DNA of 64,000 nt from an uncultured Coprococcus sp. GTDB lineage: Bacteria; Bacillota; Clostridia; Lachnospirales; Lachnospiraceae. Made by a program: the position numbers and the translations under genes. The stretch is from assembly GCA_947626675.1 (NCBI GenBank), contig CANQTC010000006.1, positions 62,001 through 126,000 of the forward strand, read 5' to 3'. Under the pieces are notes generated by a model. It was not told the DNA's origin and made no database searches. It saw only the letters and a list, made by a program, of their open reading frames with translations. Below are positions 1 through 10,159 of this stretch, in pieces (position 1 is the stretch's first letter; every line of letters starts with the position of its first letter).

Positions 1-523
1 GTTAAATAGTGTGTATGAGGTTGGCTGTGGAAGTGGCGTAAATCTTTATATGTTTTCAAATATGAAAAATATTAAGAAATTGGGGGGCATGGATTATTCA
101 GAAAACTTAATTCGGATTGCAAAAGATATTTTCCCATCGGCTAATCTGCTATGTGATGAAGCGCTAAATTGTCCTGTGCAGGAAAAGTATGATTTGGTTT
201 TGGCTGATAGTGTGTTTCAATACTTTTATGATGTTGAATATGGAATGCGTGTGTTAGAAAAAATGTGGGAGAAAGCGAATAAGGTTGTTGTTATTACTGA
301 AGTTCATGATGAACGACGCAAGGAGGAGCATCTTAAATTCAGGAGACAGGCTGTTGAGAATTATGATGAAAAATATAGTGGGTTGGATAAAACCTTTTAT
401 ACAGTCGATATGTTTGAGAAATTTGCAGAAAAAGTAAATGCCGGATGTTTAATAAAAAAACCCACAAATACGGCATATTGGAATAATGAATTTGTATTTG
501 ATTGCTATATATATAAAAAGTAG
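1..523 (+). CDS. Class I SAM-dependent methyltransferase, 5' end outside window
   Basis: The reading frame is open to the left edge, so only the C-terminal part is present. The residues VGCGSG near the left edge are the glycine-rich SAM-binding motif I of class I methyltransferases, followed by GMDYSENLI (motif II-like acidic loop) and a YDLVLADSV strand corresponding to motif IV. About 170 residues are visible, close to a small methyltransferase core. The substrate cannot be told. It lies just upstream of a hexapeptide acetyltransferase and a YfhO membrane protein, which suggests a role in surface-glycan or nucleotide-sugar decoration; that is inference from context. Confidence 0.75.
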   Translation, partial: LNSVYEVGCGSGVNLYMFSNMKNIKKLGGMDYSENLIRIAKDIFPSANLLCDEALNCPVQEKYDLVLADSVFQYFYDVEYGMRVLEKMWEKANKVVVITEVHDERRKEEHLKFRRQAVENYDEKYSGLDKTFYTVDMFEKFAEKVNAGCLIKKPTNTAYWNNEFVFDCYIYKK

Positions 524-569
524 TTAATAGGGCTGCTTCAACAGAAGAAGGTTTGACAGGAGACTTTAT

Positions 570-1412
570 ATGATTAGAGGAATTAACTGTAATATTGCAG
601 CAAATGCTGTTATTGCAGATAGTATAGAACTAGGCGATAATGTAACGATAGGTTATAACTGTGTTATAGAGCATAATGTTACGCTGGGCGATAATGTCAT
701 AATTGAATGTGGAACTGTTGTAAGAGAAAATACGTTGATTGGAAATGATACCAGAATTGGGGCAAATTGCATTATTGGCGAACATTTTATGGATTATTAT
801 AATGGAATAAATACGCAGTATTGCCTGAATATAGGCAAAAATGCACTTATAAGAAGTGGAACGATTATTTATGGGGCATCAGATATCGGAGATAATTTTC
901 AAACGGGGCATCATGCTGTTATAAGAGAACATAGTAAGATTGGAAATCATGTAAGTGTAGGAACAATGACAGATATTCAGGGAACATGTGAAATAGGAGA
1001 TTATGTTCGTTTTCACAGCAACGTATTTGTTGCGCCGAATTCAAAGGTAGACAGTTATGTTTGGATATTTCCACATGTAACAATTACAAATGATCCGACA
1101 CCTCCGTCAAAGGATATGCGGGGAGTATCTATTAAAAGTTATGCAGTTATTGCCGCTGGTGCATTACTATTGCCCGGCATTGTTATCGAAGAAGATTCAC
1201 TTATAGCAGCCGGAGCTGTTGTAACAAAAGATGTGGAACAGTTCTCTGTTGTTGCAGGGAATCCTGCAAAGAAAATAGCAGATATAAGGGAAGTGAAGAA
1301 TAAGGTTACAGGGGAATCTGCATATCCGTGGAGATATCATTTCGACAGGGCAATGCCGTGGGAGGGGATTGGATTTGACAGATGGATGAAAGAAAGTGGT
1401 GACAGTATTTGA
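570..1412 (+). CDS. Hexapeptide-repeat (left-handed beta-helix) acyltransferase
   Basis: A 280-residue protein with many imperfect hexapeptide turns of the form [LIV]-G-x-x-x-x (for example IELGDNVTIG, VTLGDNVIIE, YVRFHSNVFV) that fold as a left-handed parallel beta-helix. The end carries the GNPAKKI motif of the WbbJ/QdtC-like O- or N-acetyltransferase group. These enzymes usually move an acetyl group from acetyl-CoA to a sugar, often a nucleotide sugar for surface polysaccharide. A stretch near residues 173-178 (NDPTPP) resembles acetyltransferases acting on UDP- or dTDP-amino sugars. The stop codon overlaps the TTG start of the next gene by four bases, so they are probably translationally coupled. 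Confidence 0.85.
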   Translation: MIRGINCNIAANAVIADSIELGDNVTIGYNCVIEHNVTLGDNVIIECGTVVRENTLIGNDTRIGANCIIGEHFMDYYNGINTQYCLNIGKNALIRSGTIIYGASDIGDNFQTGHHAVIREHSKIGNHVSVGTMTDIQGTCEIGDYVRFHSNVFVAPNSKVDSYVWIFPHVTITNDPTPPSKDMRGVSIKSYAVIAAGALLLPGIVIEEDSLIAAGAVVTKDVEQFSVVAGNPAKKIADIREVKNKVTGESAYPWRYHFDRAMPWEGIGFDRWMKESGDSI

Positions 1413-3979
1413 AAAAAAATAACAAAGTTTTATTATATGTAGGCATTTTTGTTATTTCGATATTGGCATATCTATGTATTCTGCTTATAGATGATGCGTA
1501 TCCCTTTGGAAAGAAATCATTCCTTACATATGATGCATATACACAGTATAAAAATATGCTTCAAACACTTATTGAATGGCTTCATCGTGGAGATAAAAGC
1601 GCAATATTATGGAATAAGGGACTTGGCGTAGGTTTGTATCAGGATATGCTGTATTATTGTATGAGTCCGTTTAATATCATTGCTGTTATATTAGGTGAAA
1701 AGCATATGGAGCTTTCTCTTGTACTGATTATCATAATAAAAGCATCCTGTATCAGTGTCTCTGCGTTGTATTTCTTTGAACATACAAATAAAAGAAACGG
1801 TGAATTGAAGAATAAGTGGACAACACTGATTGCTGTTACATGCAGCTTGTCATATAGCTTTTGTGGTTATGTACTGGCATATGGTCATAATATTATATGG
1901 CTTGACGGATTAATGATTCTGCCACTTATTGCGATAGGGATAGAAAGACTGGTAGATAAAGCGGATTACAGGCTCTATCTGTTCTGGCTTGTAGTGGCTG
2001 TTATCGTTAATTTCTATTATGCGATTTATATATGTATGTTTGCTGTGATTTATTTTCTGCTTGAGAATAGAAACAGTTTTAAAGAATTTATTAAAAATGG
2101 ATTGCTGTTTGCCGGAATATCTGTTTTAGCTGTCATCATAGCAGGCGTGGTTTTGCTACCTGCAATAAACGGTATTTTGAATGCTGCTTCATCTGCAGAT
2201 GGCCTTAATCAGGCAGGACTTGACCAATGGGGGGCTGTTGGTGAATATATATCTTCCTTTTATCCATTAAAGCAGATAACCTGTAATTATTTGTTTAATC
2301 ATAACAGTTTTTGTGGAAGCGTGGTTGTGTTATTGACTATGCTTTATATGGTGTCAAAAGTTTCGGCAGCGAAACAGAAGCTGAAATATGGAATCGCAGT
2401 TGTTTTTTTAGTGTTAGGGCTTAATTGGTTAAAACTGAATTATGTACTTCATGGTTTGACCGTAACGCATGGAATGGGGAATCGTTTCGCAATCATTCTG
2501 ACATTTATATTGTTGGTTATGGGATATACCGTTTTGGTCAATCTGGATAAAGTTGCTATTAAAGATGTACTTATAGCATTTGGTATGACTGGTATTCTAT
2601 ATGTAATAAGTCTTCTTGATAATGAAAATATGATTGTACCGTGGGCGTATATTATATTTATAATTATTACAATTTTTTGTGCAATACTATTTGTACTATA
2701 CGTCAGAAAAAGTATAAAATGCGGTACGGTGGTCTTATTGCTGACAGTCTTATGGCTATGTGAATTGTATATGAATTTCTTCTATATAATGCCTGATAAG
2801 ACGAATGATGTATGTCTGACCGATGAAATTCAATTGAGTGATTGGGAAGCAATATATGATAACCTTGCGGTTTCGGACGGTGAACGTAAAACGGCATTAA
2901 TCAATAAAAACTATGCACCGAAGACTGAGGTTAACTGGTATTCCTCAATGATAAATGGAAACGCAGTATGCGCATTTAGAAGTATGGGAATGGGGCATTT
3001 TGATAATGTAGAGTGTGTATATAATGGAACAACACCGCTTACGGCATTGATGTATAATGTCAGATATGTACTTACAAACGAAACAGGAACATTAGGTGGT
3101 TATCATGATATATATGAAGATGATACTTACAGATTGTATGAAGCTGATGTGCTGCCCGGCATGGGTTTTGTTTTGGATAAAGAGATAGAAACGTGGACAG
3201 GGACTCAGTCTGCTGCCGAAAATCAGAATGATTTTATAAAATTAGGGTGCGGTATCAATGATAAGCTGTTCGATGAAGTTGATTTAAGCGATGCCGAGGA
3301 AAGCTATAATTGTCTGGAGATGCTTGAAAGAGAAAAAGGATATTATTTATATAAATCAACAACGGCCTTTTCACCGAATATTCATATTGAATTTGATGCA
3401 GATAGAGATATGGAATTATATCTGTTCAGTTCCGATACAAGAGATCAGTATGTGACTGTGACGGTTGATGCTGAAGAGGTTGTATCAAGTAAATATTCAG
3501 CAACGGAATTTGCATCGGATATTGGAAAAGTAAAAAAGGGACAGCATATAAAAATCATGTTGTTTGGCGGCGCTAGCTTTGGAGAATGTGGGGAAAAACG
3601 AATAAAGCTTTATACATTTAATCAAGAAGCGTTTGAACAGGCAAGGGAAAAAATAACCAGTGAAACGATGACATTTGTCAGATATCAAGGCAATACATTT
3701 ACTGGAAAAATTGCGTCAAAAGAGGGCGGTGTGTTGTATCTTGCCTTTCCATATAATGATGGCTTTACGATTAAAATAGATGGAAAAGTTACGAATAAAT
3801 TAAAACTTGGAGATGGCTTTATGGGAGTGGAGATAGATGCCGGGGAGCATGAAGTTACGATAGAATATCATACGCCGGGATTATTTGTCGGATTATGTGT
3901 ATCACTTTTTGGTTTGGTGATACTTGTTGTTGTTACAGTGATTAAGAATAAAAGGTTAAGGAAAAATTTGTATATCTAA
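1409..3979 (+). CDS. YfhO-family polytopic membrane protein
   Basis: 856 residues with an N-terminal membrane segment, about a dozen further hydrophobic helices in the first half, a large mostly soluble extracytoplasmic region (about residues 470-820) and a final hydrophobic helix near 825-847 followed by a basic tail. This architecture and the early FGKKSFLTYDAYTQY and LGVGLYQDM motifs match the YfhO family, GT-C-like proteins implicated in glycosylation of lipoteichoic acid in Bacillus. The start is a TTG overlapping the previous stop, with GTGGTGA upstream as a plausible ribosome site. It probably acts with the neighbouring acetyltransferase in surface-polymer decoration (inference). Confidence 0.8.
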   Translation: MKKNNKVLLYVGIFVISILAYLCILLIDDAYPFGKKSFLTYDAYTQYKNMLQTLIEWLHRGDKSAILWNKGLGVGLYQDMLYYCMSPFNIIAVILGEKHMELSLVLIIIIKASCISVSALYFFEHTNKRNGELKNKWTTLIAVTCSLSYSFCGYVLAYGHNIIWLDGLMILPLIAIGIERLVDKADYRLYLFWLVVAVIVNFYYAIYICMFAVIYFLLENRNSFKEFIKNGLLFAGISVLAVIIAGVVLLPAINGILNAASSADGLNQAGLDQWGAVGEYISSFYPLKQITCNYLFNHNSFCGSVVVLLTMLYMVSKVSAAKQKLKYGIAVVFLVLGLNWLKLNYVLHGLTVTHGMGNRFAIILTFILLVMGYTVLVNLDKVAIKDVLIAFGMTGILYVISLLDNENMIVPWAYIIFIIITIFCAILFVLYVRKSIKCGTVVLLLTVLWLCELYMNFFYIMPDKTNDVCLTDEIQLSDWEAIYDNLAVSDGERKTALINKNYAPKTEVNWYSSMINGNAVCAFRSMGMGHFDNVECVYNGTTPLTALMYNVRYVLTNETGTLGGYHDIYEDDTYRLYEADVLPGMGFVLDKEIETWTGTQSAAENQNDFIKLGCGINDKLFDEVDLSDAEESYNCLEMLEREKGYYLYKSTTAFSPNIHIEFDADRDMELYLFSSDTRDQYVTVTVDAEEVVSSKYSATEFASDIGKVKKGQHIKIMLFGGASFGECGEKRIKLYTFNQEAFEQAREKITSETMTFVRYQGNTFTGKIASKEGGVLYLAFPYNDGFTIKIDGKVTNKLKLGDGFMGVEIDAGEHEVTIEYHTPGLFVGLCVSLFGLVILVVVTVIKNKRLRKNLYI

Positions 3980-4044
3980 ATGTTTTATGGAATCATAAAG
4001 TGGAATGTAAAAATAATATATAAGACAAAGGAGAAAAAATACTA

Positions 4045-7000
4045 ATGAAAAGAAAAACTTTGAAAAAGATGATTGCAGCCATAATGACAGTGGTCATATT
4101 GCTTGGTATGTGTTCCTGGAATTTGGACAGTAATACAAAAATGGCAGAAGCATCAGAAGCACTTAGAAATCCAAGAAGAGATACTAATGGTGTTGTGACA
4201 TATGATTGCGTATGGTTCGGAAGATATCCACAGGCAAAGGTTATAACAACTGCTATGTATAAAACGAATAGCGACCCGAATTTAAAGGATGATGATTTGG
4301 TGGTAGATGATAATGTCTATCAGATGTTAAAAGAAGCAACAGATTGGGATGAAAATGGAGATATTACATTAAGTGATGGCAACAAATACCGAAGAATAAA
4401 GAAGGGGGATGCATATCCTACGATTTATTATCATTGGGAAGATGATACGACCTATCACTATTTTAAATATCAGCCGATTAAATGGCGGGTTTTGTCAACT
4501 GATGGTGTGGAGGCATTCCTGCTTGCTGACCGCGCTCTTGATAGTCAACCGTATAATACAAGCTATACAGATATTACATGGGCGGAATGTACACTGAGAA
4601 GCTGGTTGAATGGATATGGGAGTAAAATCAATAAAGATACAACAGACTATACTCGAAAAAATTTTATAAATATTGCATTTTATACACAGGAGCGGAATGT
4701 GATAAAGTCAGTGCGACTTAAAAATAAGGATAATCTTGAGCATGGGGTAAAGGGAGGAAAGTCTACAAAAGATAAGTTGTTTTTGTTGTCGGGTGATGAT
4801 GTAACTAATGAAAAATATGGATTTTACGCAGATAGCAGTGAATATTACAGAGCGGGACGCGTTAAGGCTAGTACATATGCAAAAGCAATAGGGGCGTATC
4901 TTAGTACTTCTTCAAGAGATGGAGGAAATACATGGTGGGCTTTGCGGTCGCCGGGTATAGAGGCTAATTGCTCAATGTATATGAATTCTTCCGGTCAATA
5001 TGATTATTACAATGGTGTATATAATGTTAGTACAAGTGTTGTTCCTGCTTTGTACTTAAAGCTGGGCGATACGAGTCTTTGGTCTTATGCAGGAACAGTA
5101 AGTACTGATGGAAGCAGTACGGAAGGTGATTTGCCTCCTGATGTAGAAAAAGATGGGCCGGATGATTATAGTCCAACTTTAAGGATAGGAACCAATATCG
5201 GATTTACAGTGCCTGAAGATGTTCCGCTTATTGGAGGAGAAACAATAGGACTTAACCTTTCCAGTGTACCGGTTCAGTTTGAAAAGACTGGAAATACATA
5301 TAAAATAGGAATTGGAATTTCCAATTTAAAAGACTTTAAGGAGAAAGACTGGCACGACTTTAAAAAGTTTATAGCCACCCAAAGTGATAATTATCGAAAA
5401 GGGATAAACGGACTTATAGCGGGATGTTTTGGAACGGCATCGGTTGGCGGTTCAGGTGGCATAGAGGTTAGTTGTTATGGATATGCAGAAGGTGTTATTA
5501 CTGATGATGATGAGATACAGTCATGCGACGGGCAGATTGCACTTGGAATTTCATATAAATTTGGCAAGCAATGGCAGACTTGGGTAGTGATTCCTGTAGT
5601 AATAAAATTAGATATTGAAGTAGGGGTTGAAACGAGCTCTAATATAAGTGTTGACTGGGACGATAAAAGTGTTTATGTTTCCGGGGTTACAGAGATTACA
5701 TTACCGAAGATTAGGCTTTCGGCAGGAGCGGGTATCGCTTATGTAGCTGATGTATCGGTGTACGGCTCGGCTGATAATACGATTACTGTTACAAACGGTG
5801 CGGGAACAAATGGTAAGAGCGAGAATAATATAAAAGCCGCCTTGAATGGGGAAGTTGGTGTAAGTGCTAAAGTTTTCTTTGCGAGTGCAGAGAAAACATT
5901 GCTTTCACCGGATGAACCATTAGAATATTTTAATTCGGACAGGGAGCCGGGGGTAGATTTATATTCAGCAGATTATAATATATCACCGGAAGAGTATGAA
6001 TATCATATAGAACGTAATAATTCTATATGGCAGGGCGAAAATAGTGTTGAACTTATGTCGGTAGATGTAGATAAGCATATTCAAACACTTGCAAAAAATG
6101 TATATAACGATACAGAGCCTATTTTGCTGCAAACCCAAAGTGGTGTAAAAGTTCTTGTATATACAACGGATATCAGTAGTCGTACCAATGGCAATCATAC
6201 AGCCATTGTATATTCTGTCTATAATGAAAATAGTGATACATGGTCAAAACCTGTTGTTATAGATGATGATGGTACGGCAGATTTATATCCATCAGCGGCA
6301 GTTTGCGGCGATGATGTAGTTGTTGCATGGAGTAACTGTAAGAAGAAATATACAACTGAAGAGACAGAGCAGGAGCAGTTCCTTACGGATGTAGCTGAAA
6401 ACCTTGATATAAAAGCAGCTACAATTAATATGCAGAATAACAATATTAATATAAAACAGCTTACAGATGATGCATATATGGATATGAAACCGTCTGTAGC
6501 GTCAAAGGGTGAAGATGTATTTATATCATGGTATAAAAATACTGGAAATGATATATTTGAGCTTACTGGAAGCAATACGATACAAACTGCCAGGAAGAAA
6601 GGAAATTCATGGAATGTATCAGAGCTTATGGATTTGACATCACCTGTTGTTGAATTACGTTCAGGGTATTTGCAGGGGAAGCCGGTAATAGCTTATATTA
6701 AGAATATGGATGAACAGCAACGTGAAACATTTAAAAGGACGCTCGTGCTCGTTGATTTACAGGGAAATGAAACATGCATAGATTCAGATAAGCTGTTTTC
6801 TGGATTGTCATTTGCAGATATCAATGGAGAACATAAGCTGCTTTGGTATATGGAAGAAAATGGTGCGGGTAATCTATCATATATTGAAAGCCTGAACTCA
6901 AAACCGCAGAAACTTCTTCCGGAAGACAATCATGTTACGAAGGATTATTCAATAATTTCAGGAGAAGCGAGAGATGTATTGCTGTATACCGAAGATAAAG

Positions 7001-8880
7001 CGGTTGAAAACGGAAAAGATATATGTGCATATATATTAGAAAATGGCAGACCAAATGATGCAATAAACCTGACAGCGCTTGAGGGGTATGCAGAAAGACC
7101 TGTGGGTATTTATGGAGATGGCATATATACGATACTGTTTTTGAATAAAAATGTAAAAATAGGGAAAACATCTTTAAATGAAAGAACAGATTTGTGTGTT
7201 TGTCATCTGAAGGAGCATGAAAATCTTCATATAACAGGTGTTGATTATGACGAAGCGAAAATGCTTCCTGGTTGCTCTGAAGAGATTCGTGTAGATGTTA
7301 AGAATGATGGTTTGGTCAACTGTAAATCATATAAAATTGAGGTTACAGATGGAAATACACTGCTTGGCAGCATAGATGGTGCGGATGCTATTGCTGTTGG
7401 TGAAACAAAGACATGCAACGTACCTGTAAAGCTTCCGGATAACATGTCTGTTGAGGATACATATACAGTAAGGCTGGTTTTCGATAGTGGGGAAGATACT
7501 GAAACTATAAAACCGGGATTTATGGATTTGGAACTTGATGTTGAAGAATCAGAGGCAGGATATGTAGTAAAAGTAGATAATAGAGGTGTAGACGATGTTG
7601 CAGGAAAGCTTGTTCTGTATGATAAGGATACATCAGGCCGTATACTGAAGGAGATTCCTTTAGGCATTATTGCAAAGGGGGAAACTGTTACACAAGAGTA
7701 TACAGAGGAAGAATTGAGAGCATTTGGTGAAAGTTTGTGCATCAGTGTTGAAGCTTCGGGCTGCGAGGAATTATTGGATTGCAATAATCGTGCTTATATT
7801 TATGTAGGGGATAATACGGTTGCCTTGTTAGACCACCTGACTGCCGATAAGGCACAGACGGATTATAATCTGGGAGAGGAACTGGATTTGTCAGATTTGG
7901 ATGTTTCAGCAGTCTATGATAATGGAGATAAGAAAGCCATTACCGAATTTACAACAAATGTGGAAGATATCGATATGTCTGTAGCAGGAAATAAGACACT
8001 TGTTATTACATATGAGGAAAGGGGAATCGTCAAAAATGTTTCGCTTGACATAAAGGTTGCCGGCAGGAAGATTAAGACAATAACCTTGTCAGGCAGTTCA
8101 AAAAAGGTAACAGCAGGTGAAAAACTTGCACTTGCAGCTTCTATTACACCGGATGATGCGGAGAATAAGACAATTACATGGCGAAGCAGTAATTCTTCAT
8201 ATGCAACAGTTGATAAAAATGGCGTTGTGACGACGAACAAAGCGGGCGCCGGAAAGACCGTAATTATTACAGCCGCAGCTTCTGACGGAAGTAATGTGTC
8301 TGCTTCGTATCAGATAGATATCATACAGCCGGTAACAGTCGTTAAAAAGAATGGGCTTGTAAAAGAGAATGGAACATATTATTATTACAAAAATAATGTG
8401 AAACAGACAAAATATACAGGATTGATACTTCATACAGATAAAACATGGTGTTATGTGAAATCCGGTGCATGGCAGCCGAAATATAAAGGCATGGTGAAGC
8501 ATACAAACGGCAAATGGTACTATGTAGAAAATGGCAGAAAAAAATATATTACACAGCTTGTAAAACATACGGATGGAACTTGGTGGTATGTCAAGAATGG
8601 TGAGTGGCAGCCAAAGTTCAAAGGTATGGTGAAGCAGTCGAGCGGAAAATGGTATTATGTAGAAAATGGAAAAAGAGAATATGTGACACAGCTTGTAAAA
8701 CATACGGATGGAACTTGGTGGTATGTCAAAAAAAGCGACTGGCAGCCTAATTATAAGGGCATAGTAAAACAGCCAAGTGGAAGGCGGTACTATGTGGAAA
8801 AAGGTAAGAGAAAAAATATAACAGGAAATGTAAAGGTCAATGGAAAAACGTATAGGGTAGTAAATGGTGAAGTGAAATAG
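4045..8880 (+). CDS. Large secreted surface protein: DUF6273-like, CARDB, Ig-like and cell-wall-type repeats
   Basis: 1,611 residues. Residues 1-36 form a signal peptide (basic start, hydrophobic core). About residues 48-345 resemble DUF6273 (VWFGRYPQ, WRVLS, LRSWLNGYG, WWALRSPG). About 650-1,050 hold sialidase-like beta-propeller phrases (SAAVCGDDVVVAWS, SVASKGEDVFISWY). About 1,070-1,250 look like CARDB adhesive domains, 1,270-1,350 an Ig-like domain and 1,355-1,440 a Big2 domain. The C-terminal 160 residues are aromatic repeats (HTDGTWWYVK, GKWYYVENGK) with a 135-bp DNA period, similar in style to choline- or wall-binding repeats. No LPXTG motif is seen, so anchoring is probably non-covalent. 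Ligand and role are unknown; an adhesin or wall-associated binding protein is likely. Confidence 0.8.
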   Translation: MKRKTLKKMIAAIMTVVILLGMCSWNLDSNTKMAEASEALRNPRRDTNGVVTYDCVWFGRYPQAKVITTAMYKTNSDPNLKDDDLVVDDNVYQMLKEATDWDENGDITLSDGNKYRRIKKGDAYPTIYYHWEDDTTYHYFKYQPIKWRVLSTDGVEAFLLADRALDSQPYNTSYTDITWAECTLRSWLNGYGSKINKDTTDYTRKNFINIAFYTQERNVIKSVRLKNKDNLEHGVKGGKSTKDKLFLLSGDDVTNEKYGFYADSSEYYRAGRVKASTYAKAIGAYLSTSSRDGGNTWWALRSPGIEANCSMYMNSSGQYDYYNGVYNVSTSVVPALYLKLGDTSLWSYAGTVSTDGSSTEGDLPPDVEKDGPDDYSPTLRIGTNIGFTVPEDVPLIGGETIGLNLSSVPVQFEKTGNTYKIGIGISNLKDFKEKDWHDFKKFIATQSDNYRKGINGLIAGCFGTASVGGSGGIEVSCYGYAEGVITDDDEIQSCDGQIALGISYKFGKQWQTWVVIPVVIKLDIEVGVETSSNISVDWDDKSVYVSGVTEITLPKIRLSAGAGIAYVADVSVYGSADNTITVTNGAGTNGKSENNIKAALNGEVGVSAKVFFASAEKTLLSPDEPLEYFNSDREPGVDLYSADYNISPEEYEYHIERNNSIWQGENSVELMSVDVDKHIQTLAKNVYNDTEPILLQTQSGVKVLVYTTDISSRTNGNHTAIVYSVYNENSDTWSKPVVIDDDGTADLYPSAAVCGDDVVVAWSNCKKKYTTEETEQEQFLTDVAENLDIKAATINMQNNNINIKQLTDDAYMDMKPSVASKGEDVFISWYKNTGNDIFELTGSNTIQTARKKGNSWNVSELMDLTSPVVELRSGYLQGKPVIAYIKNMDEQQRETFKRTLVLVDLQGNETCIDSDKLFSGLSFADINGEHKLLWYMEENGAGNLSYIESLNSKPQKLLPEDNHVTKDYSIISGEARDVLLYTEDKAVENGKDICAYILENGRPNDAINLTALEGYAERPVGIYGDGIYTILFLNKNVKIGKTSLNERTDLCVCHLKEHENLHITGVDYDEAKMLPGCSEEIRVDVKNDGLVNCKSYKIEVTDGNTLLGSIDGADAIAVGETKTCNVPVKLPDNMSVEDTYTVRLVFDSGEDTETIKPGFMDLELDVEESEAGYVVKVDNRGVDDVAGKLVLYDKDTSGRILKEIPLGIIAKGETVTQEYTEEELRAFGESLCISVEASGCEELLDCNNRAYIYVGDNTVALLDHLTADKAQTDYNLGEELDLSDLDVSAVYDNGDKKAITEFTTNVEDIDMSVAGNKTLVITYEERGIVKNVSLDIKVAGRKIKTITLSGSSKKVTAGEKLALAASITPDDAENKTITWRSSNSSYATVDKNGVVTTNKAGAGKTVIITAAASDGSNVSASYQIDIIQPVTVVKKNGLVKENGTYYYYKNNVKQTKYTGLILHTDKTWCYVKSGAWQPKYKGMVKHTNGKWYYVENGRKKYITQLVKHTDGTWWYVKNGEWQPKFKGMVKQSSGKWYYVENGKREYVTQLVKHTDGTWWYVKKSDWQPNYKGIVKQPSGRRYYVEKGKRKNITGNVKVNGKTYRVVNGEVK
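8470..8860 (+). repeat. 135-bp coding tandem repeat in surface protein
   Basis: The sequence encoding QLVKHTDGTWWYVK starts near 8,557 and again near 8,692, exactly 135 bp (45 codons) apart, with degenerate copies before and after. Near-identical nucleotide stretches between the copies point to recent duplication or recombination, a usual source of length variation in surface proteins. Confidence 0.8.
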
Positions 8881-8903
8881 CATAGACCAAAAACAGTGAC
8901 ATA

Positions 8904-8939
8904 GGGCAGAGCTGCTTCGAGGTAAAGCAGTCTCTGCCC
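8904..8939. terminator. Bidirectional intrinsic terminator between convergent genes
   Basis: GGGCAGAG and CTCTGCCC form the outer stem, with CTGCTT/AAAGCAG inside and a short loop. It sits between the convergent surface-protein gene (plus strand) and the LysR gene (minus strand) and can serve both. The T-tracts on each side are weak. Confidence 0.7.
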
Positions 8940-8995
8940 TAATTGTATGGTAGAATGATGTTGAACGGTAAAATTTTATGGACATTGTCAGAGGA

Positions 8996-10030
8996 TTAAT
9001 GGGTTTCTACATATTCCAAAAATTTTCTGACAGCCGTAGACTGTTTTTTTCTCTCATTATATGCAAAACCAACTGTTCGTTCCGGGATGGCTGTTTCAAG
9101 GGGAAGTTCGATTATCCGCCCTGAATGAAGCTGGGATTGTGCAAATTCCCTTACTACGCTTGCGATGCCCATACCAATAGCGGCGAAGTCAATGAGCAAA
9201 TCCATATTGTTTATTTCAAGTATCTGACTACAGTTTATATTCTGGCTTCTTAAATAGTTATCAACATGTGTTCTTGTGACATTTGACTCTTCAAGTACCA
9301 TCAGGTTTGATTTTTCAAGCAGTTCCTTTGTCAGGTGGGCGGCGTGGCTTGTGTCTGCTGTTGCGGAAGTGCTTTTGTGAGAATCTTTTTGCACAAAACA
9401 ATTTCCGGTAAATAATGAAGCTACGTTTCCCAGTATATTTCCCGGGATATTTTCAGGAAAAATAAAGTCTTCTTCTTCGCCTTCCCTTAAACTAAAATTC
9501 TCAATATAATCACTGCTTGCTACGAATATATCATGAATTTCCTTAATGGGAGCGTATGTTATTCCCTTTGGTAATTCTGTATTACATATTAATCCAATAT
9601 CAATTTCGTCATTTTTGAGCAGATTCATTGTATTCAGGGTAGAATGGCAGTCGATACTGAATTTTATATGAGGATTTTCTTTGATAAAATCCTTAAGATA
9701 ATCAAGCAATATATGCTTGCATAAAGATGTACTGACACCAATCTTGATATGTCCCATGCCGAGTGAGGTATATTTCTTAAGATTTTCCTCGCCTTTATTC
9801 AGACTGTCAAAGGCTTTCTCCACATATTCATACAGAACCTGTCCCTCCTCGGTAAGAGAGACACCCCTTGAACTACGATTAAATAAATGAATATGAAGCT
9901 CCTGTTCCAGCTTTGATATTGTTTTACTGATAGCAGGCTGACTGATAAATAACTGGGTTGCGGCTTTGCTGACATTACCTGCCTTTGCCACAGTATAAAA
10001 AATATAATAATTATTCAAATTCTCAATCAT
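8996..10030 (-). CDS. LysR-family transcriptional regulator, divergent from leuC
   Basis: About 344 residues. The N-terminal winged helix-turn-helix is clear (FYTVAKAGNVSKAATQLFISQPAISKTISKLE), followed by a periplasmic-binding-like effector domain (IKIGVSTSLCKHILLDYLKDF onward). The ATG at 10,030 is chosen because ATGAGG lies six bases upstream on the minus strand; an in-frame ATG 12 bases further out has no such site. Divergent placement from leuC with two palindromic sites between them suggests it controls the leucine/isoleucine-valine run. The effector is unknown; a branched-chain pathway intermediate would fit the position, but that is inference. Confidence 0.9.
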   Translation of the reverse strand: MIENLNNYYIFYTVAKAGNVSKAATQLFISQPAISKTISKLEQELHIHLFNRSSRGVSLTEEGQVLYEYVEKAFDSLNKGEENLKKYTSLGMGHIKIGVSTSLCKHILLDYLKDFIKENPHIKFSIDCHSTLNTMNLLKNDEIDIGLICNTELPKGITYAPIKEIHDIFVASSDYIENFSLREGEEEDFIFPENIPGNILGNVASLFTGNCFVQKDSHKSTSATADTSHAAHLTKELLEKSNLMVLEESNVTRTHVDNYLRSQNINCSQILEINNMDLLIDFAAIGMGIASVVREFAQSQLHSGRIIELPLETAIPERTVGFAYNERKKQSTAVRKFLEYVETH

Positions 10031-10055
10031 AGTAAACCTCATTTCGTTACAATGC

Positions 10056-10122
10056 TATAACTGCAAATTATAATAAACATTCCTATTATGTATTGTAATT
10101 ATAACACGAATTATGGTATTAT
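10056..10122 (+). promoter_or_regulatory. leu promoter with two LysR-type operator candidates
   Basis: TATAA-N7-TTATA at 10,056-10,072 contains the T-N11-A pattern typical of LysR-family binding sites. A second, similar site ATAA-N6-TTAT lies at 10,101-10,114. A promoter TTGTAA-18 bp-TATTAT (10,093-10,122) overlaps the second site. This matches the usual layout of a recognition site plus an activation site next to the -35 box. Confidence 0.55.
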
Positions 10123-10159
10123 CAATAAAAAATTACCATTAAGATTGGAGGAAATAAAT

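Noticed and set aside
8197-8985. Minus-strand 262-residue frame under the surface-protein gene
   Set aside because: It is antisense to the repeat-coding end of a clear gene, has no ribosome site and shows the biased composition of a shadow frame.
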